A stretch of 64,000 nt of DNA from a virus, in the IMG/VR virus record IMGVR_UViG_3300008116_000173, positions 1 to 64,000 of that record; one strand, 5' to 3'. This document shows positions 39,144-47,468 of the stretch, piece by piece. Position numbers and translations under genes: made by a program. Under the pieces are notes generated by a model. It did not search any database, had not been told where the DNA came from, and saw only the letters and a program-made list of their open reading frames with translations. The first letter of the stretch is position 1. The number at the start of each line of letters is the position of its first letter.

Positions 39144-39953
39144 TTAAATTAATTGTTTAATGTTAGTAATATTTAAATTATAATCTTCAATAATATCGGT
39201 AGCTATCCGTTGATTGCATGAATTAACAGCATCAATTATATCACCAGGGTTAGTAATAATACCACCTTGATTAACAAAATTAATAGCTGCTTGTGTTTGG
39301 TCATAAACCCAGCTTATAAGTTGGTCATTTTGTATAAAATAACTACTTAATACACGGTATTCTACACCATATTTCTTCATCCTAAAATCACCAGCTTTAC
39401 CATACATTTTCCTACGTTCATTATCTGGGTCAATAAGTACACTAGGTACACCTAGGAATAAATCCATAGCCCTGATAATATCAATAGAAGTTTGATCATT
39501 AGGATTATCATAACCCACATGAATATGCATACCAGTAGTACGTAATGTATAATCACTACGATCTACCTGATGTTCTTCAAATGACCATGCATCATATGAT
39601 TTACTACAACCCATATGCTGAGCTGCAGGATTGCTTAAATCATCTTCATTAAAACGTGCTGAAGCTACATAATGAGGTATTAATTCTAAAGGCTTTAATA
39701 CTGTTTCAGTAATATAATTCTTTACAAAATTAATACTATTAATAAATTCAGTTTTAGTTGTAGCTGGCGGTATTGTAAATTCTAATGCCACGTTATCTTC
39801 TTGTAAAGAATAGCCTATATTTTCTTCATTAATAGGGATAGGTTTTTCTTTTGTACCACCAACTAAACCACATACAGGTACATATTTACCATAAAGTGGT
39901 GAGTATAAAAATAATTCAGGATCTGTACCAATTTTTGCGTTATTAATTTTCAT
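39144..39953 (-). CDS. phiEco32-type COOH-NH2 ligase (type 2 amidoligase)
   Basis: A 269-aa protein with ordered motifs of the phiEco32-like COOH-NH2 ligase family: GTDPELFL (9-16), QEDNVALEF (51-59), GMHIHVGY (141-148), RRKMYGKAGDFR (180-191) and EYR (198-200). The fold is distantly related to glutamine synthetase and predicted to form amide bonds with ATP. It is a different family from the PF12224-like amidoligase two genes downstream, so the phage carries two distinct peptide-bond-forming enzymes plus an ATP-grasp. Family membership is clear; the substrate is unknown. Confidence 0.85.
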   Translation of the reverse strand: MKINNAKIGTDPELFLYSPLYGKYVPVCGLVGGTKEKPIPINEENIGYSLQEDNVALEFTIPPATTKTEFINSINFVKNYITETVLKPLELIPHYVASARFNEDDLSNPAAQHMGCSKSYDAWSFEEHQVDRSDYTLRTTGMHIHVGYDNPNDQTSIDIIRAMDLFLGVPSVLIDPDNERRKMYGKAGDFRMKKYGVEYRVLSSYFIQNDQLISWVYDQTQAAINFVNQGGIITNPGDIIDAVNSCNQRIATDIIEDYNLNITNIKQLI

Positions 39954-39958
39954 AGTTT

Positions 39959-40525
39959 TTAAATTAGTTTGTTAAAAATTTTAATTAAGCCACCACGTTT
40001 ATTTACATATTGATCTACAATAGCATATGATTGAGCTAAATAAGGTTCTAAAAGTAAATTAGCAGTATTATCAGCACTAACACTATATGTTACACATGTA
40101 TAACCAAATAAATCAGCTAAATCTTCAGCAATAGTTAATCCTAATTCAAAATATTCAGGATGTTTATTGCTGCCATACATACCATTTAATTCCATATTGT
40201 TAATAACTGCAGTTGAACAATTACCAAATAATTCATTTACATTAAATCTTATATTTGATAATGGTCTATATTGTTCATATTCACTTTTAGTTTCATAAAA
40301 ATAAATACGAAACTCATTATCAATAAAATGTGCATGAATAGTATTATTAGCTTTACTTATAACTCTTATATGTTTAGGCTTTATAATTTTACTATATTTT
40401 TCCTGAATTAATTTTGTAGCTAAAGATTCAATATAAAGATCTAATGCTTTTAAAAACATAGGTGCTTTGTGAGCATCCATACCACCATAATTTGATTTGA
40501 TGTTTTTTATTTCATTTCTTTCCAT
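39959..40525 (-). CDS. Unknown conserved-context protein in amidoligase cassette
   Basis: A 188-aa protein between the ATP-grasp and the type 2 amidoligase, overlapping the ATP-grasp start region by 19 bp. It is mixed alpha/beta with a helix then strand (GLTIAEDLADLFGYTCVTYS). I do not recognise a family. A weak GNAT-like rhythm at the C-terminus is not enough for a call, although acetyltransferase-like amidoligases are known in such clusters. Its fixed place suggests a role in the same pathway. Confidence 0.5.
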   Translation of the reverse strand: MERNEIKNIKSNYGGMDAHKAPMFLKALDLYIESLATKLIQEKYSKIIKPKHIRVISKANNTIHAHFIDNEFRIYFYETKSEYEQYRPLSNIRFNVNELFGNCSTAVINNMELNGMYGSNKHPEYFELGLTIAEDLADLFGYTCVTYSVSADNTANLLLEPYLAQSYAIVDQYVNKRGGLIKIFNKLI

Positions 40526-41367
40526 TTTAAAATAATTAAATTTGTTAATTGTTGTAAATAATGTTTATGTGTTAATGTACCAAATGATGGTGCGCTACAA
40601 CTTTCAATAATAATATATTCACAAGATTTTCTTCTTTGACCTTTACTATTAGTTGCAGATTGTACTTTTACATCAAAAGCGCCTATATCTAAACCTAATT
40701 GTTTTAAAGCTTTAACACAATCCTGTATAATATCATTAAAATTAATAGGTTCATCAAATTTTTCATTGTCTTGTAAAATCCATACACAGTTATCATCATG
40801 TCTTTGAAAACGTTTATTTTCAGGTGTATCATTTTTTAACATTTTACGACAGGTATAAAAACAACCATTTTCAGTAACATGTAAACGATATTCACGAGAA
40901 TATGTATAGAATTTCTCAAATATATAATTACTTAAGTCCTTATCAGCCATCCATGCTTTTAGTTCTTCTGGTGTATTATGTTTTACATTACCAGTACCAC
41001 GTGAACCATGTATATGTTTAGATAACATAGGATATGGTAAATCATTAATAGATACTGAAATATTAAGTTTTTTATCTAAAAACATAATTTCTGAATTAGC
41101 ACTATTAAAAGTATACCAATCTGCTGTTTTTATATTGGCTTGGTTAAAACATTGTTTCATTAGAAACTTATTAGCACTATTAATTATACCTTGTATAGAA
41201 TTTATTTCTACTTGAGGTTTAAATATAGCACCACTTGTTGTAGAACCTAAGCGTATAACAGATCTGAATCTAAATAAAGGTAATTCACTACGTAAATTAC
41301 TATGACTAGGATGTCTACTAAATACTTTTGGTCTAAAAGCTGTTAATTTTTTCTTTTTAGTAATCAT
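40507..41367 (-). CDS. ATP-grasp ligase, phiEco32/YheCD-like
   Basis: A 286-aa protein. Motifs in order: IRLGSTTS (38-45), which I associate with YheCD-like and phiEco32-like ATP-grasps; SKHIHGSRGTG (116-126), the nucleotide-binding lysine plus glycine loop; EKFYTYSREYR (151-161); GAFDVKV (229-235); and IIIESCSAPSFG (252-263), where the E coordinates Mg-ATP. ATP-grasp enzymes ligate a carboxylate through an acylphosphate to an amine or thiol. The linked amidoligases and amidotransferases suggest assembly or amidation of a peptide-like product or conjugate. It shares 4 bp with the gene upstream. Confidence 0.85.
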   Translation of the reverse strand: MITKKKKLTAFRPKVFSRHPSHSNLRSELPLFRFRSVIRLGSTTSGAIFKPQVEINSIQGIINSANKFLMKQCFNQANIKTADWYTFNSANSEIMFLDKKLNISVSINDLPYPMLSKHIHGSRGTGNVKHNTPEELKAWMADKDLSNYIFEKFYTYSREYRLHVTENGCFYTCRKMLKNDTPENKRFQRHDDNCVWILQDNEKFDEPINFNDIIQDCVKALKQLGLDIGAFDVKVQSATNSKGQRRKSCEYIIIESCSAPSFGTLTHKHYLQQLTNLIILKWKEMK

Positions 41368-42134
41368 AAAAGTTTAAGGTTTTTTTGGTCTATCATAAAA
41401 AGATAATTTTTAGATTTAATCTGACAATATGTTGTAGAAGATACTTTACGTATATCACTTACAACATAATCAGTTTTTACATTTAAAGGAAGACGACCAG
41501 GATTAATTATATTAACTTTACTACCTACAACTATTTTAGTAATTTTAGGTAAAGAATAACCTTTAAATAATTGTATAAAATTAGGTTCAACTAATTCTAA
41601 ATCAGAAGCTACAAATTTTAAACTTTTATTAATTTCAGGGTTATATACTTCAGCAATAGTTTGTGTTTCACCTGTTTCTTTACAAACATAATTGGTTAAA
41701 ACTTTTGTAATTACAAATTGTTTACCAACCATACTTTGTTTGACATTTGTATATTTAAAAAGCTCACTAGATTTTTTAAAATCTACAACTTTAAATATTA
41801 AATTATCAAGTAAATTTTTATAACCTGAAAGTTCAAGATGTGCAAATTGTATAGTATTATTAAAATTTATTAATGAATCAGTTCTAAATCTATGTATAAA
41901 ATCTTTTAACTCAAATAATCTATAATTTTTAGTAGAATTATCTAAAATTATTATAAAATTTTTCTCTTGATATTCAGGTTTAAATCTTATAATAAAAGCA
42001 TTATAACCTTGTATTAAACTATTATGTATATGACGATAAGCACCTGTTGCATATCTGACATATTCTACACGTGTATCTGTTAAAATTAATCGTTTTATAT
42101 GTTCTGTTAAGTTATTAAAATTGTTCATAATCAA
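41364..42134 (-). CDS. Hypothetical protein with SH3/KOW-like repeats
   Basis: A 256-aa protein between DNA polymerase and the amidoligase cassette, overlapping both (20 bp with the polymerase gene, 4 bp with ATP-grasp). The C-terminal 120 residues show two beta-barrel-like segments (SMVGKQFVITKVLT... and VVGSKVNIINPGRLP...) with the rhythm of SH3/KOW domains. The N-terminal 120 residues are mixed. The overlap pattern makes it the first gene of the cassette or the last of the polymerase unit. No catalytic motif seen. Confidence 0.5.
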   Translation of the reverse strand: MIMNNFNNLTEHIKRLILTDTRVEYVRYATGAYRHIHNSLIQGYNAFIIRFKPEYQEKNFIIILDNSTKNYRLFELKDFIHRFRTDSLINFNNTIQFAHLELSGYKNLLDNLIFKVVDFKKSSELFKYTNVKQSMVGKQFVITKVLTNYVCKETGETQTIAEVYNPEINKSLKFVASDLELVEPNFIQLFKGYSLPKITKIVVGSKVNIINPGRLPLNVKTDYVVSDIRKVSSTTYCQIKSKNYLFMIDQKNLKLL

Positions 42135-44034
42135 ATAATGTTAATTGTTTATCAATAATTAAATTTATTTCTTTATAACATTCTGTTACATAAAAATTAT
42201 AATCAATATTATATTGAGCAATTGGTTTTGCTACATATGTATTAAATATAGTTACTGTGTAACCTTTGTTAATTAATTCTGTAGTACCTTTTTTATAATG
42301 TTTTATAAATACAGCACCTTTGTTAGATATATAATATCTGACATTTTTTTGTTGTTTTTCTCTAATGATTTGTTCACCATTTAAATAATGAATTTCACTA
42401 TGGTCACCTTCCCTGAATTTCTGTCTACCACAAAAATCATAAATATTGGTATGGTTTAATATTGTAGTTTCTACAGGTGTATTATTTACAAAATACTCTT
42501 GTAATGCTAAAGGTATAATCCTAAATGAATTATCCTTATGATAAGCTGGTTCACTACCAACTACTTTATCTACTTCAAACCTACCTTTATTTTTAATTTT
42601 ACCTTTAGTAGATACAGCAATATAATTATTAACATCAGCAATAATCATTTTACTGTAATTCACATATTCAAGATTTAATTTAGTTTTAACTTCCCAATCT
42701 TTACACAATTGATAATATAAAGCTTCATCTGACTTTTTAAGTTTTACAGTAATACCATCAGTATTAACTTGTAAAACAGTCAGGTTACTTATAGTATCAA
42801 CTAATGTTTCAGCAAGCAAGCTTAATAACAATTGACCATTTAATGTTATACTCATTGTAAACTTTGGGTCATATAAAAAGCTGTTAACATCATTAGATTT
42901 ACCATATACACTATTAGCAGCAAGCTTAAATCCATCAGATAACACCATATTACCTGCTTTTTTAGCCTGCATACGTAAATCAATAATACCTTTATATACT
43001 TCAACAAAGTCCTGACCTAAATGCTCAGGGTAAAATCCATTAGTAATAGCTAAATTAGGGTATAGTGAACCCACATCAGCATCAATAATAATAGTTTCAT
43101 TATCAGCTTCATACACACCAGGTTTAATACAACCATGAATACCACCAGTACCATAATCATACTTAAAACCTTTATAAACAACAGATTCTGCAAAAGCACC
43201 TTTAGTATTATTTATGGTAGTTTGTTTAAAAGTATGTAGTAATGTGTTAAATTCTACAGAGTTAAACGTAATGTAAGGTAAAATAACGTCATTTAAGGCT
43301 ATTTTTAGCCTATCTGAGCGTAGTTTTTTAACTTCATGTGTGTCAGTATCAGTTTTATCACAATAAAGCTTTAAAATCAATTGTTCGCCTATTTTACTAT
43401 CAGACCAGTTTAAGCATGGTATGTTATAGGTGTTCATTAAAGATTTGCGTAATTCAATTTTAGGTAATGATTTCTTATAAAATTCATAAGTAGCCATAAC
43501 ATCATTAAGGTTATAGGCTAATATACCTGCAATTTCTTCAGCTGTAATATTAGTTCTGGTATGTTCTATTGGCATTTCCATAACATTAGGGTAGTTCATG
43601 CTAATCTCTAAGGATTTTAAGCTTGTACTCCTGGCTTTGTTATTATAATGCCATAGTTTAAATAGATCTAATTGAGGTATTAATACTTCAGAGTGTTTAA
43701 CTGCTACAACATTGTGGAATTTATCTTGTATTTGTTCCTGTATAATTTGTTGAGCTTTAAGGTAAAGGCCATCAACGATTTCATAAGGGTTATTTTTAAC
43801 TCTATAACTCCTTGTTGTTATCAATTTATGAATAACAGGATAGTCAAAATTAACATTATTAAAACCTATGTGGCCTTTACATATTTTCAAATGCTTTAAC
43901 AGTTCTTTACAATCATTCCTATCCTTATGTATAACATATTGCACAGTTTCATGTGTATCAATGTTATACGCTGTATAGGTAAAACAACTAGCTAATGTTT
44001 CAATATCATATACCCATACATTTCTGTTATCCAT
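42115..44034 (-). CDS. Family B DNA polymerase
   Basis: A 639-aa replicative polymerase. The 3'-5' exonuclease motifs are ExoI YDIE (D10, E12), ExoII NNVNFD (D64) and ExoIII YNLND (D178). Polymerase motif A is DVGSLYPN (catalytic D320), motif B KLAANSVYGKS (370-380), motif C VNTDGITV (D426), where the usual DTD is TDG. It is compact for the family and lacks an obvious terminal-protein-priming insertion. With DnaB-type helicase and DnaG-type primase further down the operon it forms the replisome. Many crAss-like phages carry a family A enzyme instead, so this phage belongs to a polB-bearing group. Confidence 0.93.
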   Translation of the reverse strand: MDNRNVWVYDIETLASCFTYTAYNIDTHETVQYVIHKDRNDCKELLKHLKICKGHIGFNNVNFDYPVIHKLITTRSYRVKNNPYEIVDGLYLKAQQIIQEQIQDKFHNVVAVKHSEVLIPQLDLFKLWHYNNKARSTSLKSLEISMNYPNVMEMPIEHTRTNITAEEIAGILAYNLNDVMATYEFYKKSLPKIELRKSLMNTYNIPCLNWSDSKIGEQLILKLYCDKTDTDTHEVKKLRSDRLKIALNDVILPYITFNSVEFNTLLHTFKQTTINNTKGAFAESVVYKGFKYDYGTGGIHGCIKPGVYEADNETIIIDADVGSLYPNLAITNGFYPEHLGQDFVEVYKGIIDLRMQAKKAGNMVLSDGFKLAANSVYGKSNDVNSFLYDPKFTMSITLNGQLLLSLLAETLVDTISNLTVLQVNTDGITVKLKKSDEALYYQLCKDWEVKTKLNLEYVNYSKMIIADVNNYIAVSTKGKIKNKGRFEVDKVVGSEPAYHKDNSFRIIPLALQEYFVNNTPVETTILNHTNIYDFCGRQKFREGDHSEIHYLNGEQIIREKQQKNVRYYISNKGAVFIKHYKKGTTELINKGYTVTIFNTYVAKPIAQYNIDYNFYVTECYKEINLIIDKQLTLFDYEQF

Positions 44035-44036
44035 AT

Positions 44037-44216
44037 TTAGTTTTTATTTATATTTTTAGTTTCTTTAATAAGTTCATTAGCATCTCTAAGTGCTAATTCA
44101 TAACCTTTTAAAAAACCTATAACATATGCACTTCTTTCAACTTCAGTATTATCTTCCATACCATAAGTTTGTACAGCTGCATATTTAGCTGCTGATTTTA
44201 ATTCTTCTAAATTCAT
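44037..44216 (-). CDS. Small helical protein (59 aa)
   Basis: Read directly from the sequence: an ATG at 44216 opens a 59-codon frame ending in TAA at 44037, filling the gap between the polymerase and the next gene. The product starts MNLEELKSAAKYAAVQ and continues with VIGFLKGYELALRDANELI, an amphipathic helical pattern with normal codon use for the phage. The start overlaps the upstream stop by 4 bp, typical of this operon. Function unknown. Confidence 0.6.
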   Translation of the reverse strand: MNLEELKSAAKYAAVQTYGMEDNTEVERSAYVIGFLKGYELALRDANELIKETKNINKN

Positions 44217-44518
44217 AATTTATCTATTAAACATGTTGATTTGTTGTGTGAATTAGCATAACCACCACAATAAGGGCATTTAACTTCTAAAGGACCTGTA
44301 ATAGAAGCATATACTTTACCTTGATATAATGGTACATTATGATAATATTCAGGATGTGTAAATTCATCTATATAATTGTAATCTACTCTTACATTATCTA
44401 AATGTGTTTGTGCTTCATTAAGTGCTGGTATTTCAGTAAAATGTACTTCAAACCTTTGTTTGTTGTATTCATCTTCAATAAACCAGTTATCTTTAATTTT
44501 ATGTAATCTACCTTTCAT
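44213..44518 (-). CDS. Hypothetical protein with C-terminal zinc-knuckle-like pair
   Basis: A 101-aa, beta-rich protein. The last 25 residues hold CPYCGGYANSHNKSTC, a C-x2-C...H...C arrangement that could bind zinc. It overlaps its neighbours by 4 bp on both sides. No family recognised. Confidence 0.5.
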   Translation of the reverse strand: MKGRLHKIKDNWFIEDEYNKQRFEVHFTEIPALNEAQTHLDNVRVDYNYIDEFTHPEYYHNVPLYQGKVYASITGPLEVKCPYCGGYANSHNKSTCLIDKL

Positions 44519-44721
44519 AGTTTTTCTATTTCTTGTTTGACTTTAGTCCAAAATTCATATCCTCTATCAGCACCCATGTAACCTAATACTTCATTACAAG
44601 TTATTAAAGCACATTCTTTAGCATTTTCTAGCGAAAGAGTGGTGTATTGAGCTTGCTCCCATTTAATTCCGAGATATCCAAACTTTTGACATAGTTGGAG
44701 TGCTTTTTCTCTTGGTGTCAT
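44515..44721 (-). CDS. Hypothetical small protein
   Basis: A 68-aa helical protein (KALQLCQKFGYLGIKW; NAKECALITCNEVLGYM). The pattern resembles small phage proteins of unknown role that begin with 'MTPxEKA' and keep a helical ALxxVDEII-type core. It overlaps the phosphoesterase gene by 4 bp. Confidence 0.5.
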   Translation of the reverse strand: MTPREKALQLCQKFGYLGIKWEQAQYTTLSLENAKECALITCNEVLGYMGADRGYEFWTKVKQEIEKL

Positions 44722-45398
44722 ATTTCAAATATATTTCCGTTATATGTTAAACCTAAATCAAATCTTCTATCAGTTACTCCTGCTGCATTACTAAATGTAA
44801 TACCATAGTCAGGTAAATATCTGAATCCAGTATTGATTATATCTTCAAAGTTGTGAATGTGTCCTGATAAAAAGTATTTTGGTTTAATTCTATCCAAAAC
44901 ATGTTTGCGCAAAGCACCATCACCACAAAACTCTAATACATTTTGTCTATTTCGAGATAAATCCAATATACCTTTGCATGGACCATGCACTGCAACTATA
45001 TCCATTCCTTCAGGTATTTGTTCCCAAACACGGTTTATAGTTTCTCTTGATTTCATAAAAGCCCAATTACCAAATGTTGGTGTGAATGGACTACCAAATA
45101 TCTTTATACCATTTACATCCATCCAATCGTGATTGAGTAAATGAATGCCACGAGATATAAAATCAGATACTTTAACCAAACCACGTTCAATTGAAGTATC
45201 ATGATTACCTGGAATGAAGATTTTGTTTGGTATAGGTACTTGTTCATACCAATCTATAAACTTACGAACTTCATTTTCATTAGGAAATGGGTCTTTGTGA
45301 TTACTACAATCGCCTGTATGAATAACCAAGTCAATATCTTCAGGTATAACAAGTCGGAGGTGAAATCCGTGTGTATCTGATATGTGCCAAATTTTCAT
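44718..45398 (-). CDS. Calcineurin-like metallophosphoesterase
   Basis: A 226-aa protein with the full dimetal set: SDTHG (D8, H10), HTGDCSNH (D30), PGNHD (N65, H66), VAVHGP (His near 139) and SGHIHNFE (near 178-185). It belongs to the metallophosphoesterase superfamily, which includes Mre11-like nucleases, cyclic nucleotide phosphodiesterases and nucleotide or RNA repair enzymes. No extra domain or signal peptide is present, so it acts in the cytoplasm. Its position near the polymerase suggests nucleic acid metabolism, but the substrate cannot be read from the sequence. Confidence 0.88.
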   Translation of the reverse strand: MKIWHISDTHGFHLRLVIPEDIDLVIHTGDCSNHKDPFPNENEVRKFIDWYEQVPIPNKIFIPGNHDTSIERGLVKVSDFISRGIHLLNHDWMDVNGIKIFGSPFTPTFGNWAFMKSRETINRVWEQIPEGMDIVAVHGPCKGILDLSRNRQNVLEFCGDGALRKHVLDRIKPKYFLSGHIHNFEDIINTGFRYLPDYGITFSNAAGVTDRRFDLGLTYNGNIFEI

Positions 45399-45400
45399 AA

Positions 45401-45661
45401 TTACATATAGTTTTGATTATAGTATTCTTCAAATGTTAAAGATTCAGTATTACCTTTAACCATATTAAATGCTGATTGACCACCTGCAATAAAAGATTTA
45501 TGCATTTGTTGTTTACTTTTAGTAAGTGCTTTATTAGCAAGTAAACGCCAATTACTATTTAATTCAAAACTTGACATTTTATTAAGTTCATCAATAAACC
45601 ATTGTACAGCTAATTGTTCACAATCAGTTTCTGTATCATGTGCTTGGCAAGGTGTTTTCAT
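45401..45661 (-). CDS. Hypothetical protein
   Basis: An 86-aa protein 2 bp before the phosphoesterase gene. An amphipathic first half (CEQLAVQWFIDELNKM) suggests helices, with an acidic, aromatic C-terminus. No family recognised. Confidence 0.5.
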   Translation of the reverse strand: MKTPCQAHDTETDCEQLAVQWFIDELNKMSSFELNSNWRLLANKALTKSKQQMHKSFIAGGQSAFNMVKGNTESLTFEEYYNQNYM

Positions 45662-45857
45662 TTGATTCTTGTGTTTTAAGTGATTCTTCTCTAAGTTTAT
45701 GACTAGCTACATCTAAAAATGCATTTAAATATGTACCACGTATACGTTTACTTTCATATAGTTGTTTTAATTCATCTAATGATAAAGCCATGTATTCATG
45801 GTATTTTTTAACATATGCATTATATTTTGCTATTTTATCTTTTTTAGTGAGTTTCAT
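45636..45857 (-). CDS. Hypothetical small basic protein
   Basis: A 73-aa Lys/Tyr-rich helical protein, overlapping both neighbours (26 and 14 bp). No family recognised. Confidence 0.45.
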   Translation of the reverse strand: MKLTKKDKIAKYNAYVKKYHEYMALSLDELKQLYESKRIRGTYLNAFLDVASHKLREESLKTQESNENTLPST

Positions 45858-46107
45858 AGATTTTCCATTTTATTTTTAAGTTTTTATTTTGTGTTAGCAT
45901 ATTACCTATTATATTTTTAGTTTCATTTTTAGATAATGAGCCTATAAACTTTTTAAAATATAACACATTAAATAATATATAATACCTATAAACATCACAA
46001 TCACTGTAGCGTAAATCTAAGTATATAAATTCTTTAACTAAAATGGTATCAGACTTTTTTAATAAATTTTGTTTTAATTTATTTAATATTTTAATCATTT
46101 GTTTCAT
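45844..46107 (-). CDS. Hypothetical small basic protein
   Basis: An 87-aa Lys/Tyr/Phe-rich protein with a hydrophobic middle (YRYYILFNVLYFKKF). It could associate with membrane or nucleic acid. It is coupled to the next gene by a 14-bp overlap. No family recognised. Confidence 0.45.
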   Translation of the reverse strand: MKQMIKILNKLKQNLLKKSDTILVKEFIYLDLRYSDCDVYRYYILFNVLYFKKFIGSLSKNETKNIIGNMLTQNKNLKIKWKIYETH

Positions 46108-46300
46108 TTTGATTTAGTTTAGGTAGTTTAAATCTATTATTATTTCTATCAATATGCCCATTGTTATAATCATCTATACGTTGAGCAAGTTCCATTTTTT
46201 TGGCTTGTAAAATTGTTTTGTATGCATCTTCAATAGGCATACTTAAAAATGGCTTAATTTCTTCAATTAGAAATTCTACTGCTGTTTGTTTATTTTTCAT
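46091..46300 (-). CDS. Hypothetical small protein
   Basis: A 69-aa helical protein (TAVEFLIEEIKPFL then AKKMELAQRIDDYNNGH). The EFLxEEI and AKxMEKEQI patterns recall small conserved phage proteins often seen in early regions. Function unknown. Confidence 0.5.
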   Translation of the reverse strand: MKNKQTAVEFLIEEIKPFLSMPIEDAYKTILQAKKMELAQRIDDYNNGHIDRNNNRFKLPKLNQNETND

Positions 46301-46487
46301 TGCGTATATTTTTTAAAGTATTTCGAATAAATTGTGTATTTTCACCCCAATACATTTCGCATTTACCATCATTGATTGGTGGTTCTACAAAATATGATTG
46401 GTAATATTCATTTGCTTTAACTGTGAATCTATAGCAAGAGTCTTTAATAGAACATCCTTCACCATTACATTTAGTTATATCTGCCAT
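46290..46487 (-). CDS. Small cysteine-containing protein
   Basis: A 65-aa protein with CNGEGCSIKDSCYRF and a later KCEMYW, four cysteines spaced C-x4-C-x5-C...C, a plausible single zinc site. Such small cysteine proteins are common in phage early regions; function unknown. Confidence 0.5.
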   Translation of the reverse strand: MADITKCNGEGCSIKDSCYRFTVKANEYYQSYFVEPPINDGKCEMYWGENTQFIRNTLKNIRNEK

Positions 46488-46517
46488 TGTTTTGTTGTTT
46501 TACAATTTATTTTAGTT

Positions 46518-47375
46518 TTAAAATATGTATCTAATTGTATTCCAAGGTATTATACTATCATGTAATTCTTTAAACTGTTCAATAAACTCAGTTTTTAAAT
46601 AATGTTTATACCTTATATTTTTACCACCATATTGTGATATTTTATCTTCTTGAATATCTGGTTGCCATAATAATTCTTCACCAGGTATATTATTAATGAT
46701 ATTATATTGATGTTTATTAACATTATGTGTAAGGAATATAACTTCACATTTAACCATGTCTTTATAATCAACATAATCATTAACCATTTGAAATAAATAT
46801 TCATAATCTTCAAGCCAATTATGATATACTACGACAGGACTAAAATTAATATGTACATCATAACCAGCATCAATAAATGCATCAATAGCTTTAATTCTAT
46901 CTATTATTTCAGATGTATTAGGTTCTAATATATCAGATATATTTTGTGGCATAAGACTAAATCTAATCCTTACTTTAAATTCAGGATCAAATGTTGTTAA
47001 TGTAGGATTAACATATTTAGTAGCAAATGAACCAAAAGCTTTGGGATGTTCTTTAAAGAATTTAAATATATATTCCCATTTGTGGTATTTAGCATGTAAT
47101 GCAAAATCTTCATTACATGATATGTCATAAGTAATGTATTCTGAATGTGTTTGATTAGGTTTTGATACGTCAGCTAAAAACCAGACGTGATTATTTATAG
47201 CATCAAGTATTTGACTTGCATTATTAGCTATATCTAACCCATCTGGTTTATGCCTTTTCATATAACAATAACCACAATTGTACAGACATCCATAACCAAA
47301 ACTAGGACTAATATAATCAGTTGACCTACCACTAGGTCTGATTATCATTGATTTTCTTGTTAATTGTTTTAACAT
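46518..47375 (-). CDS. Radical SAM protein, spore photoproduct lyase-like
   Basis: A 285-aa protein. C30-x3-C34-x2-C37 (GCLYNCGYCY) binds the SAM-coordinating 4Fe-4S cluster. The TIM-barrel strands match the SPL family: YDISCNEDF, IRFSLMPQ, a RIKAIDAFIDAGYDVHINFSP strand-helix pair, then a W-x4-Y helix. The cysteine of DISCNED could be the hydrogen-atom donor, comparable to C141 of Bacillus SPL, but that needs alignment. SPL-type enzymes reverse thymine photoproducts. A phage copy in an anaerobic host could repair its DNA, or it could be a divergent radical SAM enzyme with another substrate. Confidence 0.8.
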   Translation of the reverse strand: MLKQLTRKSMIIRPSGRSTDYISPSFGYGCLYNCGYCYMKRHKPDGLDIANNASQILDAINNHVWFLADVSKPNQTHSEYITYDISCNEDFALHAKYHKWEYIFKFFKEHPKAFGSFATKYVNPTLTTFDPEFKVRIRFSLMPQNISDILEPNTSEIIDRIKAIDAFIDAGYDVHINFSPVVVYHNWLEDYEYLFQMVNDYVDYKDMVKCEVIFLTHNVNKHQYNIINNIPGEELLWQPDIQEDKISQYGGKNIRYKHYLKTEFIEQFKELHDSIIPWNTIRYIF

Positions 47376-47390
47376 AATTTATTTTTTAGT

Positions 47391-47457
47391 AGTCAGGGCA
47401 GGTCCGAGCTGCATCTCTCATCTACTATGATGAGGCGTTACCTTACGCCACCTGACT
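47391..47457 (-). tRNA. tRNA-like cloverleaf, possibly degenerate tRNA
   Basis: On the minus strand a 7-bp acceptor stem (AGTCAGG / CCTGACT) encloses T8-G9, a perfect D-arm (GCGT-AAGGTA-ACGC with GG), an anticodon-like hairpin (CTCATC-ATAGTA-GATGAG) and a T-arm-like hairpin (GCAG-CTCGGAC-CTGC). The total is 67 nt. The anticodon loop is 6 or 8 nt depending on pairing and the T-stem has only 4 bp, so no confident anticodon is readable. CCA is not encoded. It lies alone in a 93-bp gap between two genes. Confidence 0.45.
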
Positions 47458-47468
47458 AACATTATTGA

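Noticed and set aside
44857-45132. A plus-strand open frame of 91 codons
   Set aside because: It lies fully opposite the metallophosphoesterase, whose catalytic motifs prove the minus-strand frame.
46613-46813. An alternative minus-strand frame inside the radical SAM gene
   Set aside because: Same strand but a different frame, low-complexity Ile/Asn/Met composition; the SPL-like frame has clear motifs.
47391-47457. A tRNA on the plus strand at the tRNA-like element
   Set aside because: On the plus strand the first hairpin abuts the acceptor stem after no linker and lacks the D-loop GG; the minus strand gives a proper D-arm.
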